From NCBI GenBank assembly GCA_029964075.1, contig CM057133.1, positions 15,896,699-15,960,698 on the forward strand: 64,000 nucleotides of DNA, given 5' to 3'. The notes beneath the pieces were generated by a model, which was not told the DNA's origin, made no database searches, and was given only the letters and a program-made list of their open reading frames with translations. This document shows, piece by piece, positions 1 through 13,300 of the stretch (positions within the stretch are counted from its first letter, which is position 1; each line of letters begins with the position of its first letter). Source of the stretch: Patiria pectinifera. Lineage: Eukaryota > Echinodermata > Asteroidea > Valvatida > Asterinidae. Position numbers and translations under genes: made by a program.

Positions 1-2717
1 TTTGTAAGTCTAGGAACTATATACACCGCGCTTAATGTGACGAACTTATTTGCACGTTCAACGCGCCATACGGCAACCAATGAAATCTGACGAGCTGTCC
101 TGACTACCTCTCTCTCTCCCTCTGTGGTATTATGAGTAAAAAAGCAATCCATATTAGATAACATCTCGTGTGAAGTTCGGACAGTGTCCGTCCTGGAAAT
201 TCCACTAAAAATGATGTCGACATCTTGTCTAAAGGTCAGATCCGCGAGGTTCTGGAAAAGGGCAAGCGAAACCAAACCTGAACGGGATGTGAAACAGAAT
301 CCATGTAAGATCACATCTATAAGACTGACGCACAAAGGATCTTTAAAAAAAAAAAAAAAAAAGCACCTGCCAGTTCGAGGCGAGAAAGAGGGTCAACTAA
401 GTCCTTCAGAGTGATCATAATCCTGAAATGGAGACTATCCTAAAAGCCGGATATAACAGGGGTCTCCATCGGTCGCTCTTAAAAACCACATATATATAGT
501 CCGCTGGATTATAAAGTAATGTTCCCTCCACTTCTAAGCTTCTAGTTTCATGGGAATCCAATACATATATGTGCTATCCTTTTCATTTTCTAGATAACCT
601 CCGTAATCGGATTTCGGGAACAAGTGATTGTCACTTTAAGTGTTTTGGGGGAATAAGGGCGATGAACGCATGGAGATCCCGCCCGAGCCGTAAATAGATA
701 TCACCCGCCGTAATACCTGTCACTGCGCCGGCGAATGAGCATGTGATGAATGGGGCTGCAGCGTTAAGGACCCCGTTCTGCGATTTACAGCTGATGAAAC
801 AGTCCAAGACAGTTTTGTGTCTTCGTGTCAATGTACCCCATCATTAATGACTACCCTAAACCTAGCACTTTGCGGATATCTGGAACAATGTACCGCAATG
901 TCTGTTTCGCATATTGAGTACATCGAAAACGCAATCATTACGACCTGATACATCGGTGAACACAGTATAGGTGTTGTGACAGGCAAGTATGTCGTGAAAT
1001 CATAAAATGATGTTCCTCGTGCAATGGAATAATTTGATATAACCAGCCAACGCAAGCCAATTAGTGCTAAGCTACTGTACGTCATGAGTGACCTTTCCCT
1101 TAATCCCATACCACGGCAGAGAGCACTGCCTGCCCGCGATATCGGTGGAAAATCAAAATTCTATACATCCCAACATTTTTTTTGGTATTTTTACAGCCCA
1201 CTTTAATGCACATTTTTATTGTGTCGTGTGCAGGTGTCCGGTTCATCACTGCGCTGCCCTTTGAATGGATGCTGGATTGTTTTGAATCGAACTGATCTGC
1301 TCAGCTTCATTTCGACTTCAATAGCATCCGGACTTCATACTAATCTCATCAGATGAAGGAGGGAATCGAGTCCCAGACTCGGTTCAACTTGACTCACTGC
1401 ACGGAGATCAATAGTTTGAGTATCATTACAAGTCATGCACATTTTATGAGACCCGGCGCGCCAGCCAATCGGGGTCGACTTTAAAAACTGTGAGGTCATT
1501 TCGATAAAAACAAAATGTGGTCAATTTGGATGCCATTTTTTTTGTATTACAACAACGGGTTACCGAAGACCCGATATAGAAGGCCCCCGCTGAATGGTCA
1601 AGATCTCGAGATCAAGACGCAGTCTTGTTTTGCATATTTATTAATCACCGAATCTGCTCGCATATCATTGTACCGGGATATTTCATAGACTAAGAGATGA
1701 ATTGTGCACACGAAAGTGTAATACACGCAGCATTTAAATTGAATCACTTAGTATTTTTCTTCATTTCAGTCGGTACTGGCCTATGGATGAACCTCATAAA
1801 AATCGGCACTGATTGCAACCCATATACATGTAAAGTCAATCTCAAACAAAAATACAGCTGATGAGGCCCGTTCTCTCCCCCACAGCAAAAAACAACCCCT
1901 GTTGGCGTCTGAGTGCATCATCACAGGCTCTTAAGAGTACTGCCCCTGCCCGACTCGAATTGCTCCCTGACCCGCTGCAGAACCTCGAGATGGTTGGGGT
2001 TACAGCTCCGTACTCAACCACCGTCCGCAACCTGTCACTGCCGGCTTTTAATCTCGCGAGGTGCACGCTGAATTTCCTCTACGGCCGGAGTATCGCTTAC
2101 GCGGACGGAATACGGGTCGCCGATGCTTTTCTCCGAAATTCGGCGTCAATTAAAATGCAAACGGTTCGGACGCGGGAGAAAAAAAAAGTATCGCATTGAA
2201 AAGCTTTTAAGTGAGGAAGATTTAAGCGAACTACTGCCAATTTTGACATCTTCTGCGACTTAACTTGATAGGCAAACCTTTGCGTGTGACAAAACTGAAA
2301 AGATTCGTATGGCGAGACTGAGCGCGTCAGGGCTAAGCATGCCGCGTTGCCCTTTCAGATCTAATATCCCTGTCTCTTTATTCGATTTATAGCTTTCAGC
2401 ATTTACATGCAAAACGAATTTCATAGTTGTCAGACCGTATGGGTCAAAGAACCGAACTCACTAAAATCCACTGTGGACCGTTCCTTTTATGACGCTATAG
2501 ATAGGGGGTCAGCGACACCTTTCGAATTAAAACGCAGTTGGGTTAAAAATAACTTAATTTGATATCGACACCACAGGACAAAGACGTATGAAAAAAAAAA
2601 CATTGGCACTTGTGACTGTGAAATCACTGAAATTAACATATATTTCTACGAACTCGCATAAAAAAAGTATTAATCATGAGCTGCTAGGGCAAGTGAGCTA
2701 TTGAAATTCACAATGTG
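1..2717. other. Gene-free stretch
   Basis: I see no convincing exon here. It holds a short TC microsatellite (about 108-120) and an A-run (about 344-361). The block at 1861-2199 is more GC-rich than its surroundings and open on both strands, with no recognisable domain. That could be a non-coding conserved block or chance. Confidence 0.5.
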
Positions 2718-2897
2718 GCCGCTGCCCGTGAGTATCCTCTTATGAACTGGGGACGCCGCCACCCGCAAAAGAAATCTTCCCATATACAAACAAAACTACA
2801 TTAAAATGCCGCTGCCCGTGAGTATCCTCTTATGAACTGGGGACGCCGCCACCCGCAAAAGAAATCTTCCCATATACAAACAAAACTACATTAAAAT
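2718..2897. repeat. Perfect 90-bp tandem duplication
   Basis: Bases 2718-2807 recur as 2808-2897 with no difference that I can see. The unit begins GCCGCTGCCCGTGAG and ends CTACATTAAAAT. The lack of divergence means a very recent duplication, a polymorphic minisatellite or an assembly artefact. No coding potential is evident. Confidence 0.9.
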
Positions 2898-3854
2898 TAA
2901 TTTTCAAAGAGCTTAGACCATGTCAGACAGTCGCCTTGTCATATAACGTGAGCTGCTCACAGCTCTACACACCCGGCCCGTCCCAACATTGCCAGACACT
3001 CCTAGAATGTTAGCAATACACGCGTCGGTGATTTAATCAGCGCTTCCACAACACCCGAAGACAATCACCCTAATGAGTCGCGTTCCCTGCCCATCACGGT
3101 TTCGTGTCCTAAAGGGATACTTCACTTCTTGTTCCGGAGCAAGGAAGTGGGGGGAGTTTCTGAAGGCAGTTCTCCTTAATAGTCCTGTAAATTGCCCGTG
3201 GTTTTGATGAGGTGTTTTCCTGCCCGTAACTATACCCACATGACTCCTCACGCACGACTTGGCGTTGACTTCGTGACACGCGTCTGCAGTGCCGTGTCGT
3301 GATTTCTCGCCGGCTTACTCAATTACTTACCATTTGCATGCAATATCAACTCCAGGCCGACTCTCTTGGGATCATGTGTTGGCACAGCTGTTCAAAAATA
3401 AAGACTGACGCCTGACGCCTTGTCTTAAAATGCGATTGGCACTAGATCAATGGATCTTCGCAGGCAGAAAAGCTCTACGCTTAAATTTACGTCTTTGAAG
3501 ATTTTGGACAACACGTGTATAATTATAGCTGGTTGGAATAATATTCTTCTGTTATGTATTTTGCTGCTGTGCCAATAGCTTACCAATAAAATGTCTATTG
3601 TGCCTATTTGATAATAATAATCATATTCAAACAGTCGTACGGCGATTTCATCTCGGAGTGCGGAATTTGGTTTTGTACGATAAAAACAATGCGAATTGTA
3701 TACTTGTGCGCACGACCAATAGTATTGATGCACAATATGTTACTACATCATTGTTACCCCTGATTATTGGGCTAATCAATCACAATAACCATCTGTGCAT
3801 TAAAATGTACATATTTACTCCTGGGTGGGGAAAAGCAATAAGTCACAATGTAAC
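2898..3854. other. Intergenic, nothing recognised
   Basis: No domain-like reading frame, RNA gene or clear repeat was seen in this stretch. Confidence 0.4.
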
Positions 3855-3960
3855 TCGCCCCAGGACACACGAAACCACAACCCCATGCTGGACTCGAACC
3901 TGCACAACCCACAGAATTACCCAATATCTCGATGATCCTGGACCATGAGGTTTCTGCGGC
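3855..3960 (-). repeat. tRNA-derived SINE-like fragment
   Basis: On the minus strand a perfect RNA polymerase III B-box-like word, GGTTCGAGTCC, lies at about 3900-3890. About 45 bases upstream of it is a degenerate A-box region. No clean cloverleaf or acceptor pairing can be drawn, so this is read as a tRNA-derived repeat and not a functional tRNA. Confidence 0.4.
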
Positions 3961-4151
3961 CAACGTGCAAGGCGTAGTTCTACCGTGACTAGCTGTATAG
4001 AGGTTTTCCACCGACATTTTGGGATTTTGGAAGCTAAGGCTTTATACATTTTGGCCATTTTGGTCCATGTGTAGAATCTGAAATTGTTTATATGACGGAA
4101 AATCTAATTCCCCAACGTGAAATTACGCGTTAAATCTGATATTTGGCTGCC

Positions 4152-4498
4152 TAAGGGGATATTCAAAATTGTCGATTTGTTTAAATTTTGAAATTTTTTT
4201 TGCGAAAATGTGGGTGGGTTGGTCAAGTTGAATTGTCGAAAATCGAAATTCACTTTTTATCAATCAACAAGAAAGAGAAAAATATAAAAGCTCTTTTGAC
4301 TTGCCAATTGCGAGCATTTAAAAACCACCCTTGACTCTATTTTTTTCGAAACTAAACAAGGCCCCTTCGCCAATAAACCTACTTGTATTTAAGACTGCAA
4401 ACTGCAGTGGTCTAGTCTGTGTGCAGTGTGTGTGTATTCTACATTTGGTTTCAATAAACGAGGCAGCATCCACGCCTGGAAAGCGCAATTTGAGAGTT
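4152..4498 (+). repeat. Partial copy of the AGGGGCC-TIR element
   Basis: Two blocks match the element at 5310-6544. Bases 4152-4312 match 5309-5468, including the words GCGAAAA, TCGAAATTCACTTTTT and CAACAAGAAAGA. Bases about 4408-4498 match about 6039-6130, including TTTCAATAAACGAGGCAGCA. The DNA between the blocks differs. The right terminal inverted repeat of the longer copy is absent, so this copy is truncated. Confidence 0.6.
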
Positions 4499-4807
4499 TT
4501 TATATAGCGACTTTTTTTTATCTTAGCATGTTATTTTCTCATAATAATTTGGGGACTTCTGTAATATTTTTGCTTCTAATACTGTCATTGCTTTTTTTCA
4601 CAGCAGAATTTAAAATTCGGCCCTGTGTGTTTATAAGAATACACAAACGACGTTACGCAACAGAGAGCAACTATAATTGGCGCGCTGCATATTAAGGCCG
4701 TCGCCCTGGACAATGTAGCCCTTCAACAACCCGTTCAATGACTCCTAGGAATGCAGCGCATAGTACTTATGGGTTTTAAGCGAGAACAAAATGTGATCAG
4801 TGAAATA

Positions 4808-4871
4808 GCCTAGTGTTTAAATTGCCGATCGGCAAGTAGGGAGTGGCGCGGGTTCGAATCCCGCACCAGGC
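4808..4871 (+). repeat. tRNA-like sequence / SINE head with T-run terminator
   Basis: An acceptor-like stem GCCTAGT...ACCAGGC (six of seven pairs), a perfect T-arm GCGGG-TTCGAAT-CCCGC and a following run of T (a Pol III terminator) are visible. An A-box-like TAGCCTAGTG overlaps the start. The centre contains the palindrome TTGCCGATCGGCAA in place of a normal anticodon arm, and the length is only 64 nt. It is therefore a decayed tRNA or a SINE head and not a working tRNA gene. Confidence 0.5.
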
Positions 4872-4944
4872 GTTTTTTTTTCAAAACGCGCTCTCCGACA
4901 CTTTCTATAAAGGGTTTAATTTCCTGTCGTAAAATACCAACAGT

Positions 4945-5235
4945 ACCTTAGCTTAATCGGTAAGCACTGCGGCTGGTACTGTCCGCGAATTCCAGGTTGG
5001 CATCTTCGTACAGGTTTAGGGCATGTGGTCCACTCGGAGGATCAGGGCTTAGGGTGCCGCCTTGTTCCTCCCTGAGCTCTTTGCTTTTACATGGTGCTTG
5101 ACCCTTCGGGGTTACATGGATGGATAGGGAAGGAAGTGTGTATTGGCCGGGACCACCGAGATCCCAGAAGAGTCCTAAGGGATTGGCTGGGGCATTGTTA
5201 CGGCTCAGACCGATCCCTGAATGCTTGGCTAGCAC
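4945..5235 (+). repeat. Possible SINE body with tRNA-like head
   Basis: The segment starts with an A-box-like TAGCTTAATCGGTAAGC. It continues as a GC-richer block, unlike the AT-rich flanks, up to about 5235. The B-box is degenerate. This is inferred from composition and the A-box alone. Confidence 0.25.
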
Positions 5236-5309
5236 ATAATTTTTTGCATTTTTATTTAATCATCTATTTTTTTAAACGTGGTCAAGTTTGAAATTTACAT
5301 CTGCTCGGT

Positions 5310-6544
5310 GAGGGGCCATTCAAAATTTCGATGTTTTTAATTTTCGAATTTTTTTGCGAAAAATAATGTGGGGGTGGGTCAAGTAAAATTATCAAAAATC
5401 GAAATTCACTTTTTTTCAATTAACAAGAAAGACAAACAATAAAAGCTTTTTTGACTTGCCAATTAAACTCCCTGCGTTCCGTTTCGTTTCTGCTTTCAGG
5501 GGCGGTTCCGGAAATTTTCGCAGGGGGGGGGGGTTCATCGGCAACAAAAATCTGAAATGTAGACACGTTTTTTTTCTCCAGACACTTGGCCTCCGTAAAC
5601 TCGAAAGGCAGGGTGTGTGTGTGGAGGGGGGGGGGGTACCATACTTTCAATGGAGGCGCTGATCGACGATTATTAACAATATATATATCATGGAATAATG
5701 TACATATACCGCCTAACCAAGCTAGCTCTGTACGTATTAATGGGCGGTATACCAGGTTCATTTGTCTTAATACACGCCGCGAGCGTAGGTTACCAATCTC
5801 GACAACGAAATAACCAGGCGATCGTGTATCTACGCACCCGGTTCCTGTAAGGGAAAAAAATCCACTTTTAAAGTATTTGACTACCAAACAAGTTTGCAAC
5901 GTTAAGAACATACAGGTATGTCAGAGATGAAGCGCAGGGTTTTGAATTTTTGAGGGAAATTTGGGGGTAAAATGACGATGACAACGACAAAACGCAACAC
6001 GAAAATAAAGATGGCGATCACCGCGCGATGTACCGTGCATGGTCTAGTCTGTGTGTAATGTGTGTGTATTTTACCTTTGGTTTCAATAAACGAGGCAGCA
6101 CCCACCCCTGGAAAACGCAAGTTGAGAGTTACATTTTTTGCATCCAAACCGAATGACATTTCTAAATAAACTCAATGAGTAATGGAAGTCATTACGCCTC
6201 TTTATGCCACGACAATAGCGATTTTTTTTGAGCGAGCTAATACTTATTACATGTATCACCATGGAGCTCCTTGTTGTGGCTCAATGTTATCACCATTTAG
6301 AATGGACTGGTTTTACGTGTTTCCAGATGGATTCCCCAAGTACGGATATGGGCCGTGTTGTTGGTAAGGTACTGTATACGGACTGCAGCAGAACTCCACC
6401 GTCGCTGAACTGGACATTTGTTATGTTTTTATTTAGTGGAAAATCAAAATTTTAAGATCGAAAATCGGGGTGGGTGGATGGACCAAAAACAAATCGGGAA
6501 AAAAATCGAAATTCTAAAACATCGAAAATTGTGAATGGCCCCTA
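5310..6544. mobile_element. Non-autonomous 1.2-kb element with TIRs AGGGGCCATTC
   Basis: The left end reads AGGGGCCATTCAAAATTTCG. The right end is its inverted counterpart, at about 6480-6544, ending GAATGGCCCCT. The arms can be followed for roughly 60-80 bases, with shared A/T runs and a TCGAAATT word. No transposase is recognisable inside; the open frames within it are low-complexity. A truncated relative lies at 4152-4498. I see no clear target-site duplication, so the superfamily is undetermined. Confidence 0.55.
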
Positions 6545-8727
6545 AATGTATGAACTGACATCACATCATTAGCGCCCTCATGAGTCAGCACAAGCATTGA
6601 TATTCCAAATAGTATGGCAAGGTAAATAGTATAGTGAGTGGCAATTAGGTCGAAAACAAAATGCATCCCGTTGGGTTTATAGTCTGCAGGCTTCAATATC
6701 TGCACAAAATGTATTCATTTGCAATTCATTGCCTGAATCTTTTGTATTGTGATAAAGTTTGTCACTTATCCGGCCGGATTTCGGAGCTTTCTACACACCA
6801 TCTCGACACCAATATCGTCATGCGATCCGGTCATGATATCCCCCCTATCCCTCTCAATTCCGACGTGCGGAAAGGTCGATACACCAACACCGTCGTCTCG
6901 TATTGACATTGTATTTCGTTAACCCGGGTAACTGTCATTTTTATCACCAGCCGTGGAGTAAAATATACAGCTTGGAAGTGTTACTCAGAGAAAACAATGC
7001 CAAGAGCTGTGGTGCTCGAGGCCCGTTGGTGTAGTTCAAGCGCAGCCGTTCTTCAAGTGTCAATTACTTTGCCAAACATCCACGAAACAGAAAACCCCGG
7101 ATTTTCTTCGACTGAACTTATTTCCTGAGTGTTTTTTTTATTCGAAAAGAAATCCGAAATATGCTGAACTCTGATACGTAAGGACATCTGGCATTTTTGT
7201 GTGGACACATTAGTTTTTATGTCATCGAGAAGAATCAAATATCGTATTGCTCGTACAAAATACACTCCGGGCTATTTTTCTATGTTACCGGATATGCAGG
7301 CAAGAACGCTGGAGCCACCCTCGTATTTTCACAACGAAAGTGCGCTACTCTCCTGGCTCGGGGGCTGTTGAAGTAAGCAACTTTGTCCATTCTGGTGTTG
7401 TTCCTGCTGGGGGTATTCCAACTGGTCCGACGGGAGCAGAAGAGTGCAGTCTGTTATGAAAACGTCCACCGAATATCAAACAAAAACATTGTCAAACAAT
7501 TGGAAAACTAAAGTTCGCGACAAAGGTCTCCGAGTCGCAAACATCTGCATTGGTTACCTTGTTTTGTTATTATTGACCCTTCAGAAAACGTTTGACACGG
7601 CACACAACGAGACACCGACTCCCCCGCCCTGCAGGCCTCAAGGGAGGTTGACCTAGTTTCGCTCCTGCACCATAGGCTGTGAAATGATTTGCAATATTTC
7701 CAAAAAAACTTTCCTTTTCTCAATGACAATCAACACATCAACATCACCCAACTTACACTTAAGTAATCCAGAGAAATTACACTATACCCCTTTACCCCAA
7801 CCCTTAGCCTAAGAAATATGCATTGTGCGGCTGTATTACTTTTAAAACAGGCCAAAACCACCGTCATTATCCTCAGTAAACCGTGAAGCAAAGATGGGCC
7901 CTCGCCGCAATTGTTTGCATCTAGCCCCTTGAACTATTACTCCTCGCCCCACCTAACCATATACCTGCTCTAACCCAAACCCCTACCAGGTCAAAAAACA
8001 TTCCTTTGATGTTAATTCAACGACAACCCTGAGCTTTATCCTCACGCTCATGTAGGTTTGTTTATGTAACTCGAGGATTTTCTATTGTTCCTGTTCCCTT
8101 TTCCTTTGTTTATACTTTTTTTGCAACAGCTTTCATTGGTTTTGTACAAGTTTTCAAACCGAGGAGTTCTCGATTTGGTAATTCCTGTCCTCAATTCATC
8201 GATGATGTTGCACGTGTGTGTCCTCGATTTACAACATAAACAAACGCAGCCGAACACGAATGGAACCCTTAACTTTTATCGCAATATACATTTATCGCAA
8301 CCCTTTCCGTATTTACCCGATAGCTTTTTTCCCCAAGCCCATACACAATACCCCAAACTAACAATCTCTCAAAGGTACTAAATATATACCTGTAGTTAGA
8401 AATTACAAGTACAAGTCCTGTAGTGTATAGCTGGGCACGATACTTTCCAAGCAAATCAGATACGGAACGACAATCCTCAACATAAGACAGTACTTAAAGT
8501 GACATCATGCAACGTTAACAGGTTATACTCAGCAGCGGTCGAAGAGCACAATGCATTACAAAGTTCGTATAGCGTCCCGACGATGACACGGAGGATAAAT
8601 AAATTACTGGTAATAAACAAACCCAAGCGCCGAGATTCATTCTGTCGATAAGGCAAACCCTTGATGAATGTGCAGCCAGGTAACACCCATGTCTTTTCCC
8701 CGAACTCCCCACATACGAGCTACACCG
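6545..8727. other. Intergenic, nothing recognised
   Basis: No protein domain, RNA gene or strong repeat was found. The short open frames on both strands have no recognisable motif. Confidence 0.4.
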
Positions 8728-8737
8728 TCAAACCAAC

Positions 8738-9174
8738 AACACTAAAAAGTTAATAACTATACTCGCTTCTTTGATGTCGCCGTAGATTTGCGAGGCTGTT
8801 GCCGGGTTCTTGAGTTGTTCCGGTTTTGTTGTTTTCCCCTCGACCTCGGCGCGATACATTTGCAGCAGGCTCAGGCATGGCAACCGACCTATGTGGCAGG
8901 GCAAACAAAATTGAAAAGCGAGGGTTATAAATGAAGTCATCTTGCCACTGCTTTCGGTTATCGTAAGGTGACGCAGATTAAAGCAAGCCATCTCCGTGAC
9001 ACCCTGACGACGATAATGAAAACGTCTTGCTGCGTGGATTTGAACAGAACCCGCTACTACCTGTGGTATTTGTTCTAGTTTGTTGCGATTTTCCAAGGTG
9101 GGAATGTGTTCACGGATTGTTTTAACTTCAAGGTAATCAACGGAATCCTCAACATGGTTTCCGAAAGACGTCAA
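8738..9174 (-). other. Unassigned minus-strand open stretch
   Basis: About 145 codons are open on the minus strand without a recognised domain. Within it a good donor (CAG followed by GTAGTAGC, near 9060) and a plausible acceptor after a pyrimidine-rich tract (near 8890) occur, but the phases I tested do not join in one frame. The 3' part is open in two frames. It may contain exons of an unknown gene, or be chance. Confidence 0.15.
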
Positions 9175-9363
9175 GCAATATATGTTCAGTGATTAGCATT
9201 GTCTTGTTCAACACTTCTGCTGGTAACTGCCATCTGCCTGTGCAGTTTTGCGAGGTTTTCTAGCAAATATTGCAATGTCAACGTAAATTCTATTTTAATT
9301 AGAGGCTTTTTTTAGCTAGTCATATTGAGGCACTAACAAAGGGATGAAGAACATGAAGTGCGT

Positions 9364-9738
9364 TTACTCAGCTATTCTTAAAGAACCATAGCCCTCGTCA
9401 TATCTGAGTCGCTTCGAGTAATTCACGTAGTATCCAGACGCGCACGTAAATGCACCCATGTTTACGTTACATTCGTAGTGTGGACATTCCTTTGTTTTCG
9501 TGTAGTTAAGAAAAACCTGTGAAAAAAAACTCATTTTACTCACACTGTGAAAACTCTTACAACCCTTATTTTTTTCTATGATTCCCTTCATTTTACCACC
9601 GATAAACCTTTACGCAAAAATGCCTCTAAACCTGTTTTCCAGAGAAGGGGAAACACTGTGTGGACGTGGGCAAGTCCACCACGTACCTGGTTTATGTGGA
9701 CCTCTTTTGTTCGGAAGTCCACACAGTGCTTGTAATGC
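9364..9738 (-). CDS. Candidate two-exon gene 3' end, unknown product
   Basis: I do not recognise the product. On the minus strand a strong acceptor (T-run then CAG) opens an exon at 9516-9364. It encodes 50 residues and a stop, with three cysteines in about 15 residues (ECPHYEC...FTC) and two N-glycosylation sequons (NYT, NYS). Upstream, a 52-bp exon at 9738-9687 ends with an excellent donor, CAG followed by GTACGT, also in phase 0, so the two join in frame. The product would be cysteine-containing and possibly extracellular. No upstream exons or start were found. Part of the second exon resembles sequence in the neighbouring tandem repeat (near 10050), so a repeat-derived or decayed gene is possible. 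Confidence 0.3.
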
Positions 9739-9786
9739 CTGTACACACATTGAGTACATTGGACAGCAAAATTAAACACATCTTTT

Positions 9787-10355
9787 GCAGAGGAATAACA
9801 ACAAAATCAGGATATAATAAGGCAAGGATTATTAGCAATGACTCAAGAGTCAAGCTGGAAATTAATACAGGAAACTTAATCTATTATGTAAATTCCAAAG
9901 AAATCAATATTGAAACTGGTGTGAATGACCAAGTCTGACAAAAAAACTCACATTTAAAATTATTAAAACGAAACCAAACGAATTTGCATTAAAATTGGCA
10001 GCTGTTCAAAGGAACGAATTGAATTCGTATGGAAAATTGTAGTTGAACAGACGCACACGTAAATGAACAAATTGAGTACCTTATACACAGCGAAATGAAA
10101 CATGTGTTGTCGAGGAATAATAACAAACTGATAATAATAACAACGATGAGGATCATTAATAATGACTCGAAGGCCAAGCTGGAAAAGAATTCGAGAATCC
10201 ATTATGTAAATTCTAAAGAAATCAATATTGAAATCAATATGAACAAGTCGGACAGAAAACCCGAAATTTGAAACTATAAAACAAAATCATAAAAATTGGC
10301 ATTCAAATTGGCAGCTGTTCAGTGGAATGAATTGCATTCGTATGGAAAATAGTTT
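9787..10355. repeat. Diverged tandem duplication, period about 0.32 kb
   Basis: Bases about 9787-10040 and 10110-10355 align over most of their length. Shared words include GAGGAATAA, AATGACTC, AAGAAATCAATATTGAAA and AAATTGGCAGCTGTTCA, separated by small indels. This is an old local duplication with no coding signal. Confidence 0.6.
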
Positions 10356-13300
10356 CGGCTGAAAAGTGCAAAATGTGCTTGACATGAACGGCCGTTTACC
10401 CGCACGACGACAAGGCAATCACATTATGGAGGCACTGTTAAACGATGATTCAAACAAACGAATGCACTTTGAATGTGAGAGCTAGAGCAGTTTTTTACCA
10501 CAATTTGATAAATTACGTCGTATTACAATGTTGCAAATCATTAGGAGTATACGCATTCTCATTCACTGAAACCTTTCTGTGTCTAGGCTTATTTCATACC
10601 CTCCCTTCATTTTAAATGACTTTATGTGACGGATAACCCTTTTAGTAATATACGGAAAGATTCTACGTGGTATATTATATATCATGATGCGAAGATGCCG
10701 TTACAATTCGACTTTCATATTACAGATGGATTGATACTATTGTATATGGTGTCGTGAGTTTTAATATTCATTCGGAATGATAGCGTCTCAAATGTCGGAG
10801 CTGCTGCAGGCCGTTGGCCCACTTACAGTGCATCAACTTAGGCAATTAAGTTAGGGAACAGTAACAAACGGAATTCATCGGGCGACAGCAGTTCTCAATT
10901 TCAGCCGGAAAAAAAATGTTCTCAGCTAATTTGTGTGCTCTCTTCATATAGCCCAAGAACAGATGTCGTTTTTCAATCTGTCCCGTGTAACTGTCATTTA
11001 ACTTCATATAACTGTCATTTTACTTCACATATTAGGACATGATAAGAGAAAAAGGAGCTTTATATTGCAATTTTAAAGACGGGTAAAAAGACGCCTTAAT
11101 GAACTATCAGGAAAACAGTACCGCTGTTTGTTTTTTTTTGTTTTATGTAAGCCCAGTTCATCTGGCGCATTTGGAAATAAAAGATTTACTTTCAGTATTT
11201 AATGCAAGTTTTTCTGAGAGCTCCTAAATGATTCTTGATTTCTCTGCGTACGTATTTCCTTTTGACCCGGGCATTGTTGAGCCGGGAACTTCATTATATT
11301 TGTCATTTTTATTATTATCGTCAAATTTGACTTCTCGCGATAAAAAATTGATATAAAAAAACAGCTGCAAGAGAACAACCACTATTGATGATATTTCGCC
11401 AATATATTTAATTTGCGTTGACTGGAATGTTAATTTTTTTTAAATACAGCTAATCAAAATATTAGTATGTTGATAAAGTAAAATGCGCTCAAACTGATAT
11501 AGCTCCTGCCATAAAGATGGGAATTTATGGGTCAAACATGCTGAAAAAAAATTATAATCATCTCAGAAATTCAATGTAAACGCACCACTTATAAAGACGA
11601 CCCACCACAATATTATATTTGCAGTTTTGACGTCATTCGAGGAAAGAGGTAGCGCGGTTAGTAAGATATAAGATTAAGTGGGTCGCGCAGAGAGCAGAGG
11701 CTACGGTCACTGGAAGAGATAGTGCACGGCTACACGCCGGTGTCTAGCCAGCGTTTCTCGGCCAGCCAGGCTGATATGCCTGATTGCTAACACCATGCAG
11801 GGACAGCCTCCTGCAAACAAGGAGGATAGTCCAGCGCGTTTAGCGACTCGCTTGACCCAATCACTTGCCACAAATTAATCGCCTCCCAACCCGACCATTT
11901 AACCGCCGGACGTGTCGTCCATCACTCCTACCCTGCTTCGCTGGCCCACTTATAATGCACCGCCATGTCCCGTGCGCACGTTCGAAAGATAGAGATAGGA
12001 AAAAACTGTACCGAATTCACTCATTTGTGGAGCATTAGGCAATTTATTTGTAGCAAGCAGCAGTTATTCTAGTGTTGCATGTATGCAGATGATTCATTTC
12101 TGGCAAGTCAACTCGAGGGTCCCTCGTATACTTTACGCCTGAGATGTAGTGGCCGCAATTGCTAGACCTCAATCAACATCTGCTGATCTCTTTCTCTCTA
12201 TCCACACTCGCCTATAGCCCGTGCCATCACGTCTACATCCCTTGGTGCCGGAACCGTAAATCAGCACCCCGTTCTCATCATCGCACTCTCTTGTAAGGAA
12301 ACAAGGACAGCAAGCGAAGGACTCTGGCGTGTTCTTCATTTCACAAGTGGACGAAGAGGAAGACAGAAAATGAGAGTGTTTGGCATCTCGCTGCGCGCAC
12401 GTAATTCCCCAGAATCATGGGAGCGCGCCGCGGAATGACAACACGGGGAGAAATTGGTTTCACACCCGGCCCACGAGTCCCCGCTGAAAGATATATGCCG
12501 CGTTAAACAAGGTCTCATCCTTATCGATTACGCACTAACGATCGAAAATAACAACTTGACCTGGAACAAGAGGCTCCTCCAAAACACCCACGGGTCTTTC
12601 TCGACGGAGCTGAGAGGGGCTTCACGCCGGGTCGGGGGATGCCAACGTAGCACGGTAGCTGTGTCCGCGTTGATGTGCGTTGCTGCTTCGGGTTTAATTA
12701 AAGACATTCCTCTGATCCTGCGGAGTCTACGACAGCCATATGGCTTGCTGTATAGGTGAGAAATGTCCAAGGTTTGCAAAACGTCACCGCTGGAACTTCC
12801 GCTTATTCCTCACCAGTTTTAATTAATTTAGGAAGAACTAACTTGATAGTGATATTCCGTTAAGAGGTAGTTTAATAATAACAAATCAGTATTCAACGCA
12901 CGATCCAAACCTAAGGATCAAAACACTGTTATTATCACCCCTAATCATCGTGCTTTTGATCTTACAAGATTGCTTTTAATTGCATAGAATCGTCCCTCGA
13001 AGCTCTTAGGCATAATATACTCAGCCGTCATCAGCTAAGACCTCAGGGGTACCTATTTCGATGTCAAGTGCAGGACGCAAAGTGTTTCATTCGCAACACA
13101 TCAGCTACGCAGTACCACGACCAACACTCTGGAAAAAAACCCAGACCATAACATCGTATAATAGCCTCGGGACTTAACTCTCGATTCGCGACTATCAATA
13201 GTTTCTTGAAAAATGAAATGTTCCCGCGTTCATGTCAGGCGCGAATTTGGGATCGCCCGCAAGAGGGCGCTATAGGTCTAAATTGGACCGTGGCTCTGCG

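Noticed and set aside
4808..4871. Functional tRNA gene
   Set aside because: The T-arm and acceptor are good, but the middle is a simple palindrome with no anticodon arm and the length is too short.
5420..5911. 163-codon minus-strand frame
   Set aside because: It lies inside the 5310-6544 TIR element, includes translated homopolymers and has no motif.
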